This document shows positions 27,262 to 35,543 of a DNA stretch of 64,000 nt, in pieces. How positions within the stretch are numbered: the stretch's first letter is position 1; each line of letters begins with the position of its first letter. Origin of the DNA: Bog-756 sp963812525. Its GTDB lineage: Bacteria > Actinomycetota > Acidimicrobiia > Acidimicrobiales > RAAP-2. The stretch spans positions 434,001 to 498,000 of the forward strand of contig CAWEVL010000011.1 of assembly GCA_963812525.1 (NCBI GenBank). Direction: 5' to 3'. The notes beneath the pieces were generated by a model. That model made no database searches, was not told the DNA's origin, and saw only the letters and a program-made list of their open reading frames with translations. The position numbers and the translations under genes were made by a program.

Positions 27262-28386
27262 CTAGGTTTCGCCGGCCAGGGAGTTGGCCTTGTCGCTGAG
27301 CGACTGCATCAGCTCGTCGAAGGACTTGGCAAAGGAGGCCACCCCCTCCGACTCGAGCACCGCGGCGACGTCGGCCATGCTTACGCCGGCCGCCCCCAGG
27401 CGGTCGATGAGCCGGCGGGCCTCGTCCACCCCGGTGTCGACCGTGCGGGCCACCGTGCCGTGATCGAGGAAGTCGGCCACCGTCCCGTCCGGCATGGTGT
27501 TGACCGTGTCCGGCCCGATGAGCGTGTCCACGTAGGCCAGGTCGGGATAGGCGGGGTTCTTGGTGGAGGTCGACGCCCACAGGGGACGCTGCACCCGGGC
27601 CCCCTGGGCGACCAGGGCCTCCCAGCGGGGTCCGGAGAAGCGCTCCCCGAAGAGGGCGTAGGCCAGGCGGGCCTGGGCCACGGCCGCCCGTCCCCGGAGG
27701 GCGAGCAGGTGGCGGTCGCCGGCGCCACCCTGGGCGGCGGCCTCGATCCGCCGGTCGACCTCGGTGTCCACCCGGCTGATGAAGAACGAGGCCACACTGG
27801 CCACCCCGGACAGGTCGTCCGCGCCGGAGGCGGCCAGGGCCTCGAGCCCGGACAGGTAGGCCTCGATCACCTGGTCGTAGCGGTCGAGGCCGAAGATCAG
27901 CGTCACGTTGATGCTGCGGCCCTCACTGATCATCTGGCGGATCGCCGGCACGCACTCGGGGGTGGCCGGGATCTTGACCAGCAGGTTGGGCCGGTCGATG
28001 CGGGCGTGGAGGCCGCGGGCGGCGGCGATGGTGCCCTCGGTGTCGTGCGCCAGCGCCGGGGCCACCTCCACCGAGACGAATCCGTCCCCTCCGTGCGAGG
28101 CGTCGTAGACCGGCCGCAGGATGGTGAGGGCGGCGTCGATGTCGTCGACCACCAGGTCCCAGTAGGCGTCCTCCACCGACATGGTCTGGATCAGTGACCC
28201 GAACTGGTCGTCGTAGGTGTGCTGGCCCTCGATGGCCTTGGCGAAGATGGTCGGATTGGAGGTGACCCCCCTGATGCCCTGGTCAACCAGACCGGCCAGG
28301 GTCCCGTCCTCGAGCCAGTCCCTGCGCAGGTTGTCGAGCCACGGGCTCTGCCCCTGCCCGGCGAAGAGATCGTTGAGCCTGGTCAT
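27262..28386 (-). CDS. tal: Transaldolase
   Basis: Moves a three-carbon unit between sugar phosphates in the non-oxidative pentose phosphate pathway. 374 residues, the actinobacterial TalAB3-like length. Key parts: GVTSNPTIFAKAI, the Schiff-base lysine in NLLVKIPATPE, SINVTLIFGLDRYDQVIEAY and RPLWASTSTKNPAYPDLAYV. The ATG at 28386 follows AAAGGACG. It sits between tkt (43-base gap) and gnd (107-base gap). A second, truncated copy lies at 2456-2887. Confidence 0.96.
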   Translation of the reverse strand: MTRLNDLFAGQGQSPWLDNLRRDWLEDGTLAGLVDQGIRGVTSNPTIFAKAIEGQHTYDDQFGSLIQTMSVEDAYWDLVVDDIDAALTILRPVYDASHGGDGFVSVEVAPALAHDTEGTIAAARGLHARIDRPNLLVKIPATPECVPAIRQMISEGRSINVTLIFGLDRYDQVIEAYLSGLEALAASGADDLSGVASVASFFISRVDTEVDRRIEAAAQGGAGDRHLLALRGRAAVAQARLAYALFGERFSGPRWEALVAQGARVQRPLWASTSTKNPAYPDLAYVDTLIGPDTVNTMPDGTVADFLDHGTVARTVDTGVDEARRLIDRLGAAGVSMADVAAVLESEGVASFAKSFDELMQSLSDKANSLAGET

Positions 28387-28429
28387 GGACGTCCTTTCGT
28401 CGGGGTCGCCGCCGTGTGGGTGGAGTCGG

Positions 28430-30451
28430 TCACCCGGCTGACCGCCCGGCCACCAACGCGGCGGCCTCGGCGGCCACGTGCTGGGGGGTGAAACCGAACT
28501 CCTCCATGGCCACCTCGCCCGGGGCCGAGGCACCGAAATGGTCGATGCCCACCATGGCGTCGGCGTAGCGCTCCCAGCCGAAGGGAGTGGCTGCTTCCAC
28601 GGCCAGACGGGGCACGCCGTCGGGAAACACCTCATCCCGATAGCCCTCGTCCTGAGCGGCGAACAGGTCCCACGAAGGGAACGAGACCACGCGGGCGGCC
28701 AGGCCGTTGGCGGCCAGCAGGTCGGCGGCGGCCACGCAGAGCTGGACCTCGCTGCCGGTGCCGATGAGTACCACCCGGGCGCCACCGCCCTCCGGCTCGC
28801 GTAGGACGTAGGCCCCTCGGGACACCCCGGGTTCGGCCAGGGCGGCCGTCTCGGCCAGCACCGGGAGGTCCTGGCGGGAGAGGATGAGCGCGGTGGGCCC
28901 GTCGGAGTCGACGGCGATCCGCCACGCCTGGACGGTCTCGTTGGCGTCGGCCGGCCGGATCACCCGGAGCTGGGGTATGGCCCGCACGGCGGCCAGGTGC
29001 TCGACCGGCTGGTGGGTGGGCCCGTCCTGCCCCAACCCGATGGAGTCGTGGGTCCACGAGTAGACGACGTGGACGTCGGAGACCGCGGCCAGGCGGACGG
29101 CGCCGCGCATGTAGTCGCTGAAGACGAAGAAGGTGCCGCCCACCGGCAGGACCCCCAGATGGGCGGCCATGCCGTTCATCACGCCACCCATCCCGTGCTC
29201 GCGGATGCCGTAGTGGATGAGGCTGCCGCCGGGCTCGGCGGCCGACTGGGCGGTGGCGTCGGCCATGGCCATGCCGGTGTTGCCGGTGAGGTCGGCGCTC
29301 CCGGGCATGAGGCCGGGGATGGACTCTCCCGTGGCATCGAGGCAGGCCTTGATGGCCTTTCTCGTGGCCATGGGCCCGTCCTCCGGGGCGAAGGTGGGCA
29401 GCTTGGCCTCCCACCCGGGCATCCCGTGGCCGGCCTGCCCGGCCTCCCATCGGTCCTTGTCGCCGCTCCACGACGCGAACCGCGCCTCCCAATCGGCCCG
29501 GAAGGCTCGACCGCGGGGGATGCAGGCCCGGTACAGGTCGAGCACGTCGTCGGGCACCCAGAAGCTCTCGTCGGGAGGGAGGCCGAGGAGCTCCTTGGTC
29601 AGGCGGATCTCCTCCACCGAGAACGGGTCCCCGTGGGCTTTGGCCGTGTCGGTCAGGTGGGGGGAGGGGTAGCCGATGTGGCTGCGCAGGATGACGAGCG
29701 AGGGACGGTCCTCCTCGGCCTTGGCCCGCAGCAGGGCGGCCTCCAGCGCGTCGAGGTCGTTGGCGATCTCGCCGACGTCGTCCACACTCCACCCGTAGGC
29801 GGCGAAGCGCTCCCCGACGTCGTCCGAGTAGGACAGGTCGGTGGGTCCGTCGATGGTGATGTGGTTGTCGTCGTAGACGTAGACCAGGCGTCCCAGCCCC
29901 AGGTGGCCGGCCAGTGAGGCGGCCTCGTGGGAGACCCCCTCTTCGAAGCAGCCGTCTCCGGCGATCACGAAGGTGTGATGGTCGCAGACCTCCGGCGAGT
30001 AGTGGGTGCGGAGCCACCGCTCGGCGATGCCCATGCCCACCCCGTTGGCCACACCCTGTCCCAGGGGCCCGGTGGTCACTTCGACCCCGGGGGTGTGGTT
30101 GTGCTCGGGGTGACCCGGGGTGCGGCTGCCCCAGCGCCGGAAGCCGCGCAGGTCGTCGACGGTCAGGCCGTAGCCGGTCAGGTACAGCATGGAGTAGAGG
30201 AGGATCGACGCGTGCCCGTTGGACAGGACGAAGCGGTCGCGGTCGGGCCAGCGGGGCTCGGACGGGTCGTGGCGCATGACCCGGGTGAACAGGACGTGGG
30301 CCAGCGGTGCCAGGGCCATGGCCGTGCCGGGATGGCCGGAGTTGGCCGCCCGCGGCGCGTCCATGGCCAGTCCTCGGATGACGTTCACCCCGAGCTGCTC
30401 GGGGGGGCCGGCGTCGGCCTGGTTCCGGGTGGACGGAGGGCTCGCGCTCAT
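28430..30451 (-). CDS. tkt: Transketolase
   Basis: The thiamine-diphosphate enzyme moving two-carbon units in the pentose phosphate pathway and Calvin-type conversions. 673 residues. N-terminal domain: NSGHPGTAMALAPLAHVLFT, VLSNGHASILLYSMLYLTGY, and the ThDP/metal motif GDGCFEEGVSHEAASLAGHL. Second domain: GIREHGMGGVMNGMAAHLGV, YSWTHDSIGLGQDGPTHQPV and RPADANETVQAWRIAV. The start at the ATG at 30451 is chosen because it matches the family N-terminus; the much longer open frame upstream is the out-of-frame FIST gene. First gene of the tkt-tal-gnd-zwf-pgl set. Confidence 0.97.
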   Translation of the reverse strand: MSASPPSTRNQADAGPPEQLGVNVIRGLAMDAPRAANSGHPGTAMALAPLAHVLFTRVMRHDPSEPRWPDRDRFVLSNGHASILLYSMLYLTGYGLTVDDLRGFRRWGSRTPGHPEHNHTPGVEVTTGPLGQGVANGVGMGIAERWLRTHYSPEVCDHHTFVIAGDGCFEEGVSHEAASLAGHLGLGRLVYVYDDNHITIDGPTDLSYSDDVGERFAAYGWSVDDVGEIANDLDALEAALLRAKAEEDRPSLVILRSHIGYPSPHLTDTAKAHGDPFSVEEIRLTKELLGLPPDESFWVPDDVLDLYRACIPRGRAFRADWEARFASWSGDKDRWEAGQAGHGMPGWEAKLPTFAPEDGPMATRKAIKACLDATGESIPGLMPGSADLTGNTGMAMADATAQSAAEPGGSLIHYGIREHGMGGVMNGMAAHLGVLPVGGTFFVFSDYMRGAVRLAAVSDVHVVYSWTHDSIGLGQDGPTHQPVEHLAAVRAIPQLRVIRPADANETVQAWRIAVDSDGPTALILSRQDLPVLAETAALAEPGVSRGAYVLREPEGGGARVVLIGTGSEVQLCVAAADLLAANGLAARVVSFPSWDLFAAQDEGYRDEVFPDGVPRLAVEAATPFGWERYADAMVGIDHFGASAPGEVAMEEFGFTPQHVAAEAAALVAGRSAG

Positions 30452-30516
30452 TGCGGCCACCCTATCGGCCGCGCCCGACGGCGGGTGATGTGACCCCGGG
30501 CCTACGGGCCGACGGT

Positions 30517-31666
30517 TCAGCGTGATCGGAACAGGGCCATCGACGCGCTGAATTGGTGGACGAAGTTGTGGCCCCCGACCGGTCCGAACTCCCCGCCGGC
30601 GAACAGGCCCCCCAGCGGTACCGCTCCGATCGAGCGGGCCATGGCCCGGGCGTCGTGGTGAGCGTCGTCGAACAGCCTGGTGCCCCGCCCGTTGCAGGTG
30701 AACACCAGTCCGGCGTCGGCCTGCCGCCCTTCCAGCAGCTGGGACAGCTGGCGATCGGCGGTGTCGGCGTCCCGGCGGTGAAACCGGATGGTACTGCCCA
30801 GCGGCACCCGGTCGTCCACGGCCACGGCACCGGTGGCCCGGTCCACCCCGACCAGGCTGCGGACCAGGTAGTCGGAGGGCAGGGGGTCCCCGACCCGTTC
30901 GTCGACCACGCGGCCGACAAAGAGCCCATTGGTCTCGATGCCCAGCACCTCGGCCGGGTCGAGGTGCTGGGTGATCTGCCCGATCAGGCACTCCATGGCC
31001 GGCCGGCCGGCCACCTCGTAGATGATGTTCCGGTCGGACCGGGTCACGGTCGAGCGCGTCGCCGTAGGGCCGGCATCCCTGGGAGACCAGCGTCTCGATG
31101 TCGATCCCTCCTCCGACCAGGACGCCGGTGGCTCCGTCCGACACCACGGCGCGCTCGTGGACCAGCCGGGAGCCGCCCGGCCCGCGCCCGCCCGACGCGT
31201 TCCCGCCCACCACCGGCAGGCCGGGTCGCCGGTCGGCCAGCCACGCCAGGAAGTCGGCGGCGGGGAAGGTGAACGGATCGGCCACCAGGATCAGCGCGGC
31301 GGGATCGAAGCCGAGGTGGTCCGGCCAGCCGTCGAAGTGCCAGTCGCCTCCGATCAGGCGGGTAGCGGTGAGGCGGACCGGGGCGAGGGGACCGATCCAG
31401 CCGGCCCACAGGCTGATGGCCGGCGTCTCCTCGACCTCCCGCCCGGTCCCCACCACCGACTCGGCGGCGGCCCCGACGATGGCCAGGGGGTGGAGCACCG
31501 ACCCGATGGTGTGGACGATGTCCTCGAGGGCGCCGGCGTGGGACCGGGTCGCGGTCAGCATCACCAGATCCGGCCGCTCCCCGATGGCCTCGAGTACCGA
31601 TCCGGTGACCTCGCCGACCGCCTCGGACGCCACGGGGTGCTCGGACAGCGCACTGGCGAACGGCAC
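30517..31666 (-). pseudogene. FIST-domain signal-transduction protein with one frameshift
   Basis: The FIST-N and FIST-C domains are both present, but a single extra base splits them near 31048. N part: PDLVMLTATRSHAGALEDIV, LHPLAIVGAAAESVVGTGRE, LPVVGGNASGGRGPGGSRLV, LVSQGCRPYGDAL. C part: RSDRNIIYEVAGRPAMECLI, DYLVRSLVGVDRATGAVAVD and GLFAGGEFGPVGGHNFVHQF. Removing one G in the CTCGACC context restores a protein of about 383 residues. FIST proteins are thought to sense small ligands, possibly amino acids. It starts at a GTG six bases after the bicupin stop. This is an isolated lesion outside the 2.4-17.1 kb damage zone, so a sequencing error is likely. Confidence 0.85.
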
Positions 31667-31671
31667 GGCGA

Positions 31672-32691
31672 TCAGCCTTCCGGCTGGTGGAAGCGGATGT
31701 CGAGGGACCGGAGGTACGTGTGGAGACCGGCGTCCTGGATGGGGACCAGGAAAGCGGGCTGGCCGGACTCGTTGTGGTGGCTGTGCCAGAGCCCGGGAGG
31801 GGTGACGAACGCCCCTTGCTCCTCCCAGTCGACACGCACCGGATCGAGGATGGACCCGTCGTCGTCGAGCCGCTGGCCGACCAGCGAATAGCAGCCCGGA
31901 GCGCAGGCCGTGATGAGATCGAGGGCCACGCTCTGGTGTCGGTGGGGCCGCTGGACCCGCCCGGCGGGCAGGATCCCCAGCATGGCCCAGAGGGTGTGGG
32001 TCACGGTGAGGGTCTGGGGGGTGGCGGCGTTGCCCAGCAGGATGCTCACGCGGCTCCGATCGGCGGCATCCGGATCCTGTGCCACCTCGGCCAGTCGGGC
32101 CCGAGCCACGTCCCCGTCGAACCGGGTCGGCGCGAATCGGGGCCGGGTGGCGGTGGCGCCCAGGTAGCGGAGCAGGGGAGCGTCGGTGACCCGGTAGAGA
32201 AGGGCCGACGCGGCACCGTCGTCCCCGCCGGCCGGGTCGGCGCGATGGGTGGTGGTGCAGCCCGAGGGCAGGGTGAGGAAGTCGCCGGCCCGCCAGGACA
32301 TCCGGCCGGTCCCCGCGCCGCCCGGCGCGGATCGGTCGAACTCGCTGTGGCCGGATCCCCGTAGGCAGTAGTAGAGCTCACTGGTGGCGTCGGGCTCGGT
32401 GACGATTGCCTCTCCGGCGCGGATGAGCACGAACGAGGCCAGGAGCCCCGGGCTGGTGGCGGGGCCGTCCACCCCGAGCTGGGCGGCCAGGTCCAGGTGG
32501 ACCAGGCGGGTCGGTCCGCCGGCATGGAGGTCGGGGGAGAACCGGTGGACCGGCACCGGGCTGATCGACCCGGTGGCCAGCGGATCGGCGGCGGTGGAGT
32601 ACTCGAAGAAGACGGCGTCACCCGCCCAGTCCTCCTTGGCCTCGCCGACGAGGAGGGCCGGGCCGAAGTGTTCGCCGGTGCGCTGGGTCAT
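31672..32691 (-). CDS. Bicupin, gentisate-1,2-dioxygenase-like
   Basis: A 339-residue two-cupin protein. The N-terminal cupin is seen in ATSELYYCLRGSGHSEFD and GDFLTLPSGCTTTHRA, and the C-terminal cupin in GRVQRPHRHQSVALDLITAC and GAFVTPPGLWHSHHNESGQP. The His-rich second cupin has the metal-ligand pattern of gentisate/1-hydroxy-2-naphthoate ring-cleaving dioxygenases, but no aromatic pathway genes are nearby, so the substrate is open. The ATG at 32691 is preceded by GGAGGC and, six bases away, by a GATACT box. It heads the minus-strand run and is followed by the FIST gene with a six-base gap. Confidence 0.75.
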   Translation of the reverse strand: MTQRTGEHFGPALLVGEAKEDWAGDAVFFEYSTAADPLATGSISPVPVHRFSPDLHAGGPTRLVHLDLAAQLGVDGPATSPGLLASFVLIRAGEAIVTEPDATSELYYCLRGSGHSEFDRSAPGGAGTGRMSWRAGDFLTLPSGCTTTHRADPAGGDDGAASALLYRVTDAPLLRYLGATATRPRFAPTRFDGDVARARLAEVAQDPDAADRSRVSILLGNAATPQTLTVTHTLWAMLGILPAGRVQRPHRHQSVALDLITACAPGCYSLVGQRLDDDGSILDPVRVDWEEQGAFVTPPGLWHSHHNESGQPAFLVPIQDAGLHTYLRSLDIRFHQPEG

Positions 32692-32697
32692 GCCTCC

Positions 32698-32726
32698 AGT
32701 ATCGACCAGTGGGACGGGGGTAGCGT
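32698..32726. promoter_or_regulatory. Divergent promoter pair between bicupin and thioesterase
   Basis: Only 41 bases separate the two start codons. On the minus strand a GATACT -10 (32698-32703) lies six bases before the bicupin ATG. On the plus strand TAGCGT (32721-32726) lies six bases before the thioesterase GTG. Each spacing implies a message beginning at or next to the start codon. The -35 regions overlap, so the genes may compete for polymerase. Confidence 0.5.
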
Positions 32727-32732
32727 GACCCG

Positions 32733-33143
32733 GTGGCCGACCAGCGGATCCAAGTCCCGCCCAACTGCGAGCTCACCCTGGGGATGACCTGCGTCGACAA
32801 GGCCCAGCCCGGTCGTACGGTCTGGCGCATGCGGGCCGACGAACGGTTTGCCAATCCCGCCGGCATCGTGCAGGGCGGCTTCATCGGGGCCATGGCCGAC
32901 TCGGCCATGGGCTCGGCCACGGTGACCTTCGCCCGGGAGCAGGGGAGGAGGGTCTTCTCCTCCAATGTGGAGATGAAGACGAGTTTCCTGGCACCGGTGC
33001 GAGTGGGCGCCGTGCTCCGGTGCACGGCCACCGTGGTCTCCGGCGGCGCCCGCGTGGCGTTCGCCGAGGCCGAGGTGGTCGACGAGCGGGGCACGACGGT
33101 GGCCCGGGCCAGCTCCACCTACCTGTTCACCGAGCGGGAGTGA
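32733..33143 (+). CDS. Hotdog-fold thioesterase (PaaI/YbgC-like)
   Basis: A 136-residue hotdog protein: RFANPAGIVQGGFIGAMADS forms the central helix region, and FSSNVEMKTSFLAPVRVGAV with ASSTYLFTE forms the strands. It probably hydrolyses acyl-CoA or aromatic-CoA thioesters in the cytoplasm as an oligomer. The usual HGG motif reads QGG here, so the first motif residue is changed. The start is a GTG with no Shine-Dalgarno sequence, six bases after a TAGCGT box, suggesting a leaderless message. Single gene, divergent from the bicupin. Confidence 0.85.
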   Translation: MADQRIQVPPNCELTLGMTCVDKAQPGRTVWRMRADERFANPAGIVQGGFIGAMADSAMGSATVTFAREQGRRVFSSNVEMKTSFLAPVRVGAVLRCTATVVSGGARVAFAEAEVVDERGTTVARASSTYLFTERE

Positions 33144-33285
33144 CCGGCAACCGGCCGTCCCGGGGCTCCCGGAGCCGTCCGGCGGGCCGGTCGGCGCCCG
33201 CTGGCTAGAGTTGGGGCGATCGAACAGCAGGTGGTGGCGCCCCCCGGGGCGTGCCGCCTGGGCAGCGCCGAGCTCGAGGAGGACC

Positions 33286-33651
33286 GTGGCCCGAAGTCGA
33301 AGCGGAACAGGCAGAGGGCTGAGTGGGCTGCGCACCTCGGGCGGCGAAGCCGTGCAGCTGGTCATCGACTACGTCAAGCAGGAGACCCTGACCCCTCTGC
33401 GGGGACTGGGCCGGTACATCCTGTTCGGGGTGGCCGGCTCCGTGGCCCTGGCCATCGGCCTGGTCATTCTGGCCGTGGGCTTCCTGCGGCTGCTCCAGGG
33501 TGAGACCGGGAGCACGTTTACCGGCAACCTGTCGTGGGTGCCGTATCTCATCTGCACGGTGGCGGTGGTCGCGGTGGCCGCGATGGCCGTGTTGGCCGTG
33601 AGCCGGGGCCAGAACCGGAGCAGCTCCACCCCCGAGAAGGAGACCCCATGA
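33286..33651 (+). CDS. Small membrane protein, phage-holin-superfamily-like
   Basis: A 121-residue protein. A basic N-terminus leads to GEAVQLVIDYVKQETLTPLR, then two membrane segments (YILFGVAGSVALAIGLVILA and YLICTVAVVAVAAMAVLAV) and a short charged tail. This layout matches the actinobacterial superfamily often annotated as phage holin, although it is chromosomal and has no phage around it. The GTG at 33286 is preceded by GAGGAGG; the longer open frame from 33211 is not used. A TAGAGT -10 box lies at 33206. Its stop overlaps the next gene as ATGA. Confidence 0.75.
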   Translation: MARSRSGTGRGLSGLRTSGGEAVQLVIDYVKQETLTPLRGLGRYILFGVAGSVALAIGLVILAVGFLRLLQGETGSTFTGNLSWVPYLICTVAVVAVAAMAVLAVSRGQNRSSSTPEKETP

Positions 33652-33860
33652 CCACCGCACCCGAGCCCATCACCCGGGACGACATCGAGGCCAAGTTCCG
33701 CGAGCTGACCGGCGAGGTGACCGAGGAGGTCGAATCCACCCGCTCCCAGGCGATCACCGTCGCTCTGGCGGTGGGGGTGGTCCTGGTCGCCGTGGTCTTC
33801 CTCATCGGCCGCCGCAACGGCCGCCGCCGGTCGGCCGTGGTCGAGGTCCGGCGGATCTGA
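33648..33860 (+). CDS. Small single-pass membrane protein
   Basis: A 70-residue protein: acidic N-terminal helix DDIEAKFRELTGEVTEEVES, one membrane segment AITVALAVGVVLVAVVFLIG, then a basic cytoplasmic RRNGRRRSAVVEVRR tail. The ATG shares four bases with the stop of the preceding membrane gene, so the two are translated together and may form one complex. Function unknown. Confidence 0.75.
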   Translation: MTTAPEPITRDDIEAKFRELTGEVTEEVESTRSQAITVALAVGVVLVAVVFLIGRRNGRRRSAVVEVRRI

Positions 33861-33863
33861 GCC

Positions 33864-34076
33864 GTGGACACCTTCCTGCGCTACATCCAGGTCCGGGCGT
33901 TCGGACGCGGCCTGCGGGGCTACCACTCGGCCTGGGTCGTGGTCGGCGTGGCCATCTGGATGATCAACCGGGCCCGCACCGCCGACGATGTGGTCTACCG
34001 CACCAAGCTCAAGCCCGGCGAGCGCCTGTTCGTCGAGACGGGCAAGCCGCCTTCCTCCAAGCGCCGCGCACGCTGA
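33864..34076 (+). CDS. Small unknown protein
   Basis: A 70-residue basic protein starting at a GTG three bases after the previous stop. It has a weak hydrophobic stretch, SAWVVVGVAIWMI, followed by a conserved-looking YRTKLKPGERLFVETGKPP. The third gene of the small membrane-protein operon. Short distances and shared direction argue that the three act together, perhaps in the envelope. No family is recognised. Confidence 0.65.
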   Translation: MDTFLRYIQVRAFGRGLRGYHSAWVVVGVAIWMINRARTADDVVYRTKLKPGERLFVETGKPPSSKRRAR

Positions 34077-34136
34077 GCGACCCGGCTGTCGTCTCCCGCA
34101 GCCGCCGGATGAGACTGCCTGCGACGGGGGTGAGCG

Positions 34137-34976
34137 ATGACCGGCACGGATGACGGGGAGCCGACCGGGGATCGGAGCATTCTCGTGGCCGGCGAGCGGG
34201 TCCTGCTGGTGGACGCCAAGCAGCGCCGCTACCTGATCACGCTGCGCACCGGGGCGTCGTTCCACACCCACGTGGGCATCGTCGACCACGACACGCTCAT
34301 CGGTGCGCCCGAAGGAAGCACTGTCCTGGGCAGCACCGGCCGGCGGTTCCTGGTCGTGCGGCCCACCCTCTCGGACGCCGTGCTCAAGATGCCCCGCGGC
34401 GCCCAGGTCATCTACCCGAAGGACCTCGGGGCCATCCTCATCGAAGCCGACATCGCCCCCGGGGTCCGGGTACTCGAGGCCGGCGTCGGGTCCGGCGCGC
34501 TCTCGATGGCGCTTCTGCGGGCCGGAGCCGACGTGGTGGGCTACGAGCTCCGGGACGACTTCGCCGAACGGGCCCGGGCCAACGTGGGGGCCATGCTGGG
34601 GCCAGGTGCCCGGTACCGGGTGGAGCTACGAGATGTGTACGAGGGCATCGAAGCGGTCGGTCTGGACCGAATCCTGCTGGACCTGCCCGAGCCCTGGAGG
34701 GTGCTGCCCCACGCCGGCAAGGCCCTGCGCCCCGGGGGGATCCTCTGTGCGTACCTGCCGTCCATCAACCAGACGGCCCAGCTGCGGGCGGCGATGGAGC
34801 GGAGCGGGTTCGGGATGGCGTCCACCCTCGAGGTGCTCCATCGGACCTGGCACGTCGAGGACCGTTCGGTGCGACCCGACCACCGGATGGTCGGCCACAC
34901 CGGGTTCCTCACGACCGGGCGACGGCTCCTGCCCTTCGAGGAGGAGCCCGCCGCTCCCGCCGAAGCGTCCGAGTGA
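34137..34976 (+). CDS. trmI: tRNA (adenine-58-N1)-methyltransferase
   Basis: Methylates A58 in the T-loop of tRNA using SAM. 279 residues. An N-terminal beta domain (LLVDAKQRRYLITLRTGASF) precedes the Rossmann domain with motif I VRVLEAGVGSGALSMALLRA, then VVGYELRDDFAERARANV and the catalytic-loop motif DRILLDLPEPWRVLPHAGKA. In actinobacteria trmI usually stands just upstream of the proteasome locus, as here (arc starts 568 bases on). ATG with GGGGGTGAG upstream. Confidence 0.95.
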   Translation: MTGTDDGEPTGDRSILVAGERVLLVDAKQRRYLITLRTGASFHTHVGIVDHDTLIGAPEGSTVLGSTGRRFLVVRPTLSDAVLKMPRGAQVIYPKDLGAILIEADIAPGVRVLEAGVGSGALSMALLRAGADVVGYELRDDFAERARANVGAMLGPGARYRVELRDVYEGIEAVGLDRILLDLPEPWRVLPHAGKALRPGGILCAYLPSINQTAQLRAAMERSGFGMASTLEVLHRTWHVEDRSVRPDHRMVGHTGFLTTGRRLLPFEEEPAAPAEASE

Positions 34977-35015
34977 GTGGACCTGGGCCCTGCCGTCGAC
35001 CTCGTCCGCCCGGCC

Positions 35016-35252
35016 TCAGCTCTGCTCGATGAAGATGCACTCCCCGGGGCACTCCTCGGAGGCCTCGACCACGGCGTCCTCGAGGTCGGCAGGTACCGCG
35101 GCCATGCCGGCCGATCCTCCCGGTTCGCTCTTGACGTCGGCGCCGTCCTTCACGTAGGCCAGACCGTCGTCGAGCAGCGTGAACACCGCCGGGGCGATCT
35201 CCTCGCAGAGACCGTCGCCGGTGCAGAGATCCTGGTCGATCCAGACCTTCAT
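35016..35252 (-). CDS. Small ferredoxin (3Fe-4S type)
   Basis: A 78-residue one-cluster ferredoxin. Cys10 and Cys16 form C-x5-C (CTGDGLC), and the late motif ECPGECI gives Cys68 and Cys72. The pattern is that of small actinobacterial ferredoxins serving cytochrome P450s or other oxidoreductases, but no P450 is in the window. It is convergent with trmI and divergent from arc. The 291-base gap upstream to arc holds the arc promoter and no other gene. Confidence 0.88.
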   Translation of the reverse strand: MKVWIDQDLCTGDGLCEEIAPAVFTLLDDGLAYVKDGADVKSEPGGSAGMAAVPADLEDAVVEASEECPGECIFIEQS

Positions 35253-35510
35253 CAGTTACGTCACTCCTCGGTTTTCTGCCGGTGCGTTCGACTGCGCTCA
35301 GTCCTGTGCCCGGCCCGCACCCCACGTGTGCGGACGATCGGGCCAGCGGACCTCAGCGCCCACGGTCGGACCTGAAGACCAACGCCCTCGGGCCATGCTA
35401 TCCCCAACCGCGGCAGATGTGACTGACGGTCCGTCAGATTCAGGCCCCGGCCTGGCCTTCTCCGGTCCGTTCCGGGCACCGAATGCGCCGGAGGGAGCGC
35501 GGCCCCGGTG

Positions 35511-35516
35511 TAGGGT
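35511..35516 (+). promoter_or_regulatory. Probable -10 box of the arc promoter
   Basis: TAGGGT matches the TANNNT actinobacterial -10 and is 27 bases before the chosen GTG start of arc. The start point would fall near 35523, giving a short leader. Confidence 0.45.
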
Positions 35517-35543
35517 CGCCTCAGGTGACGACAGTCGAACGAG

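Noticed and set aside
33286..33651. Phage holin as part of a prophage
   Set aside because: The holin-like family is chromosomal in actinobacteria; no endolysin, portal, tail or integrase genes are near.
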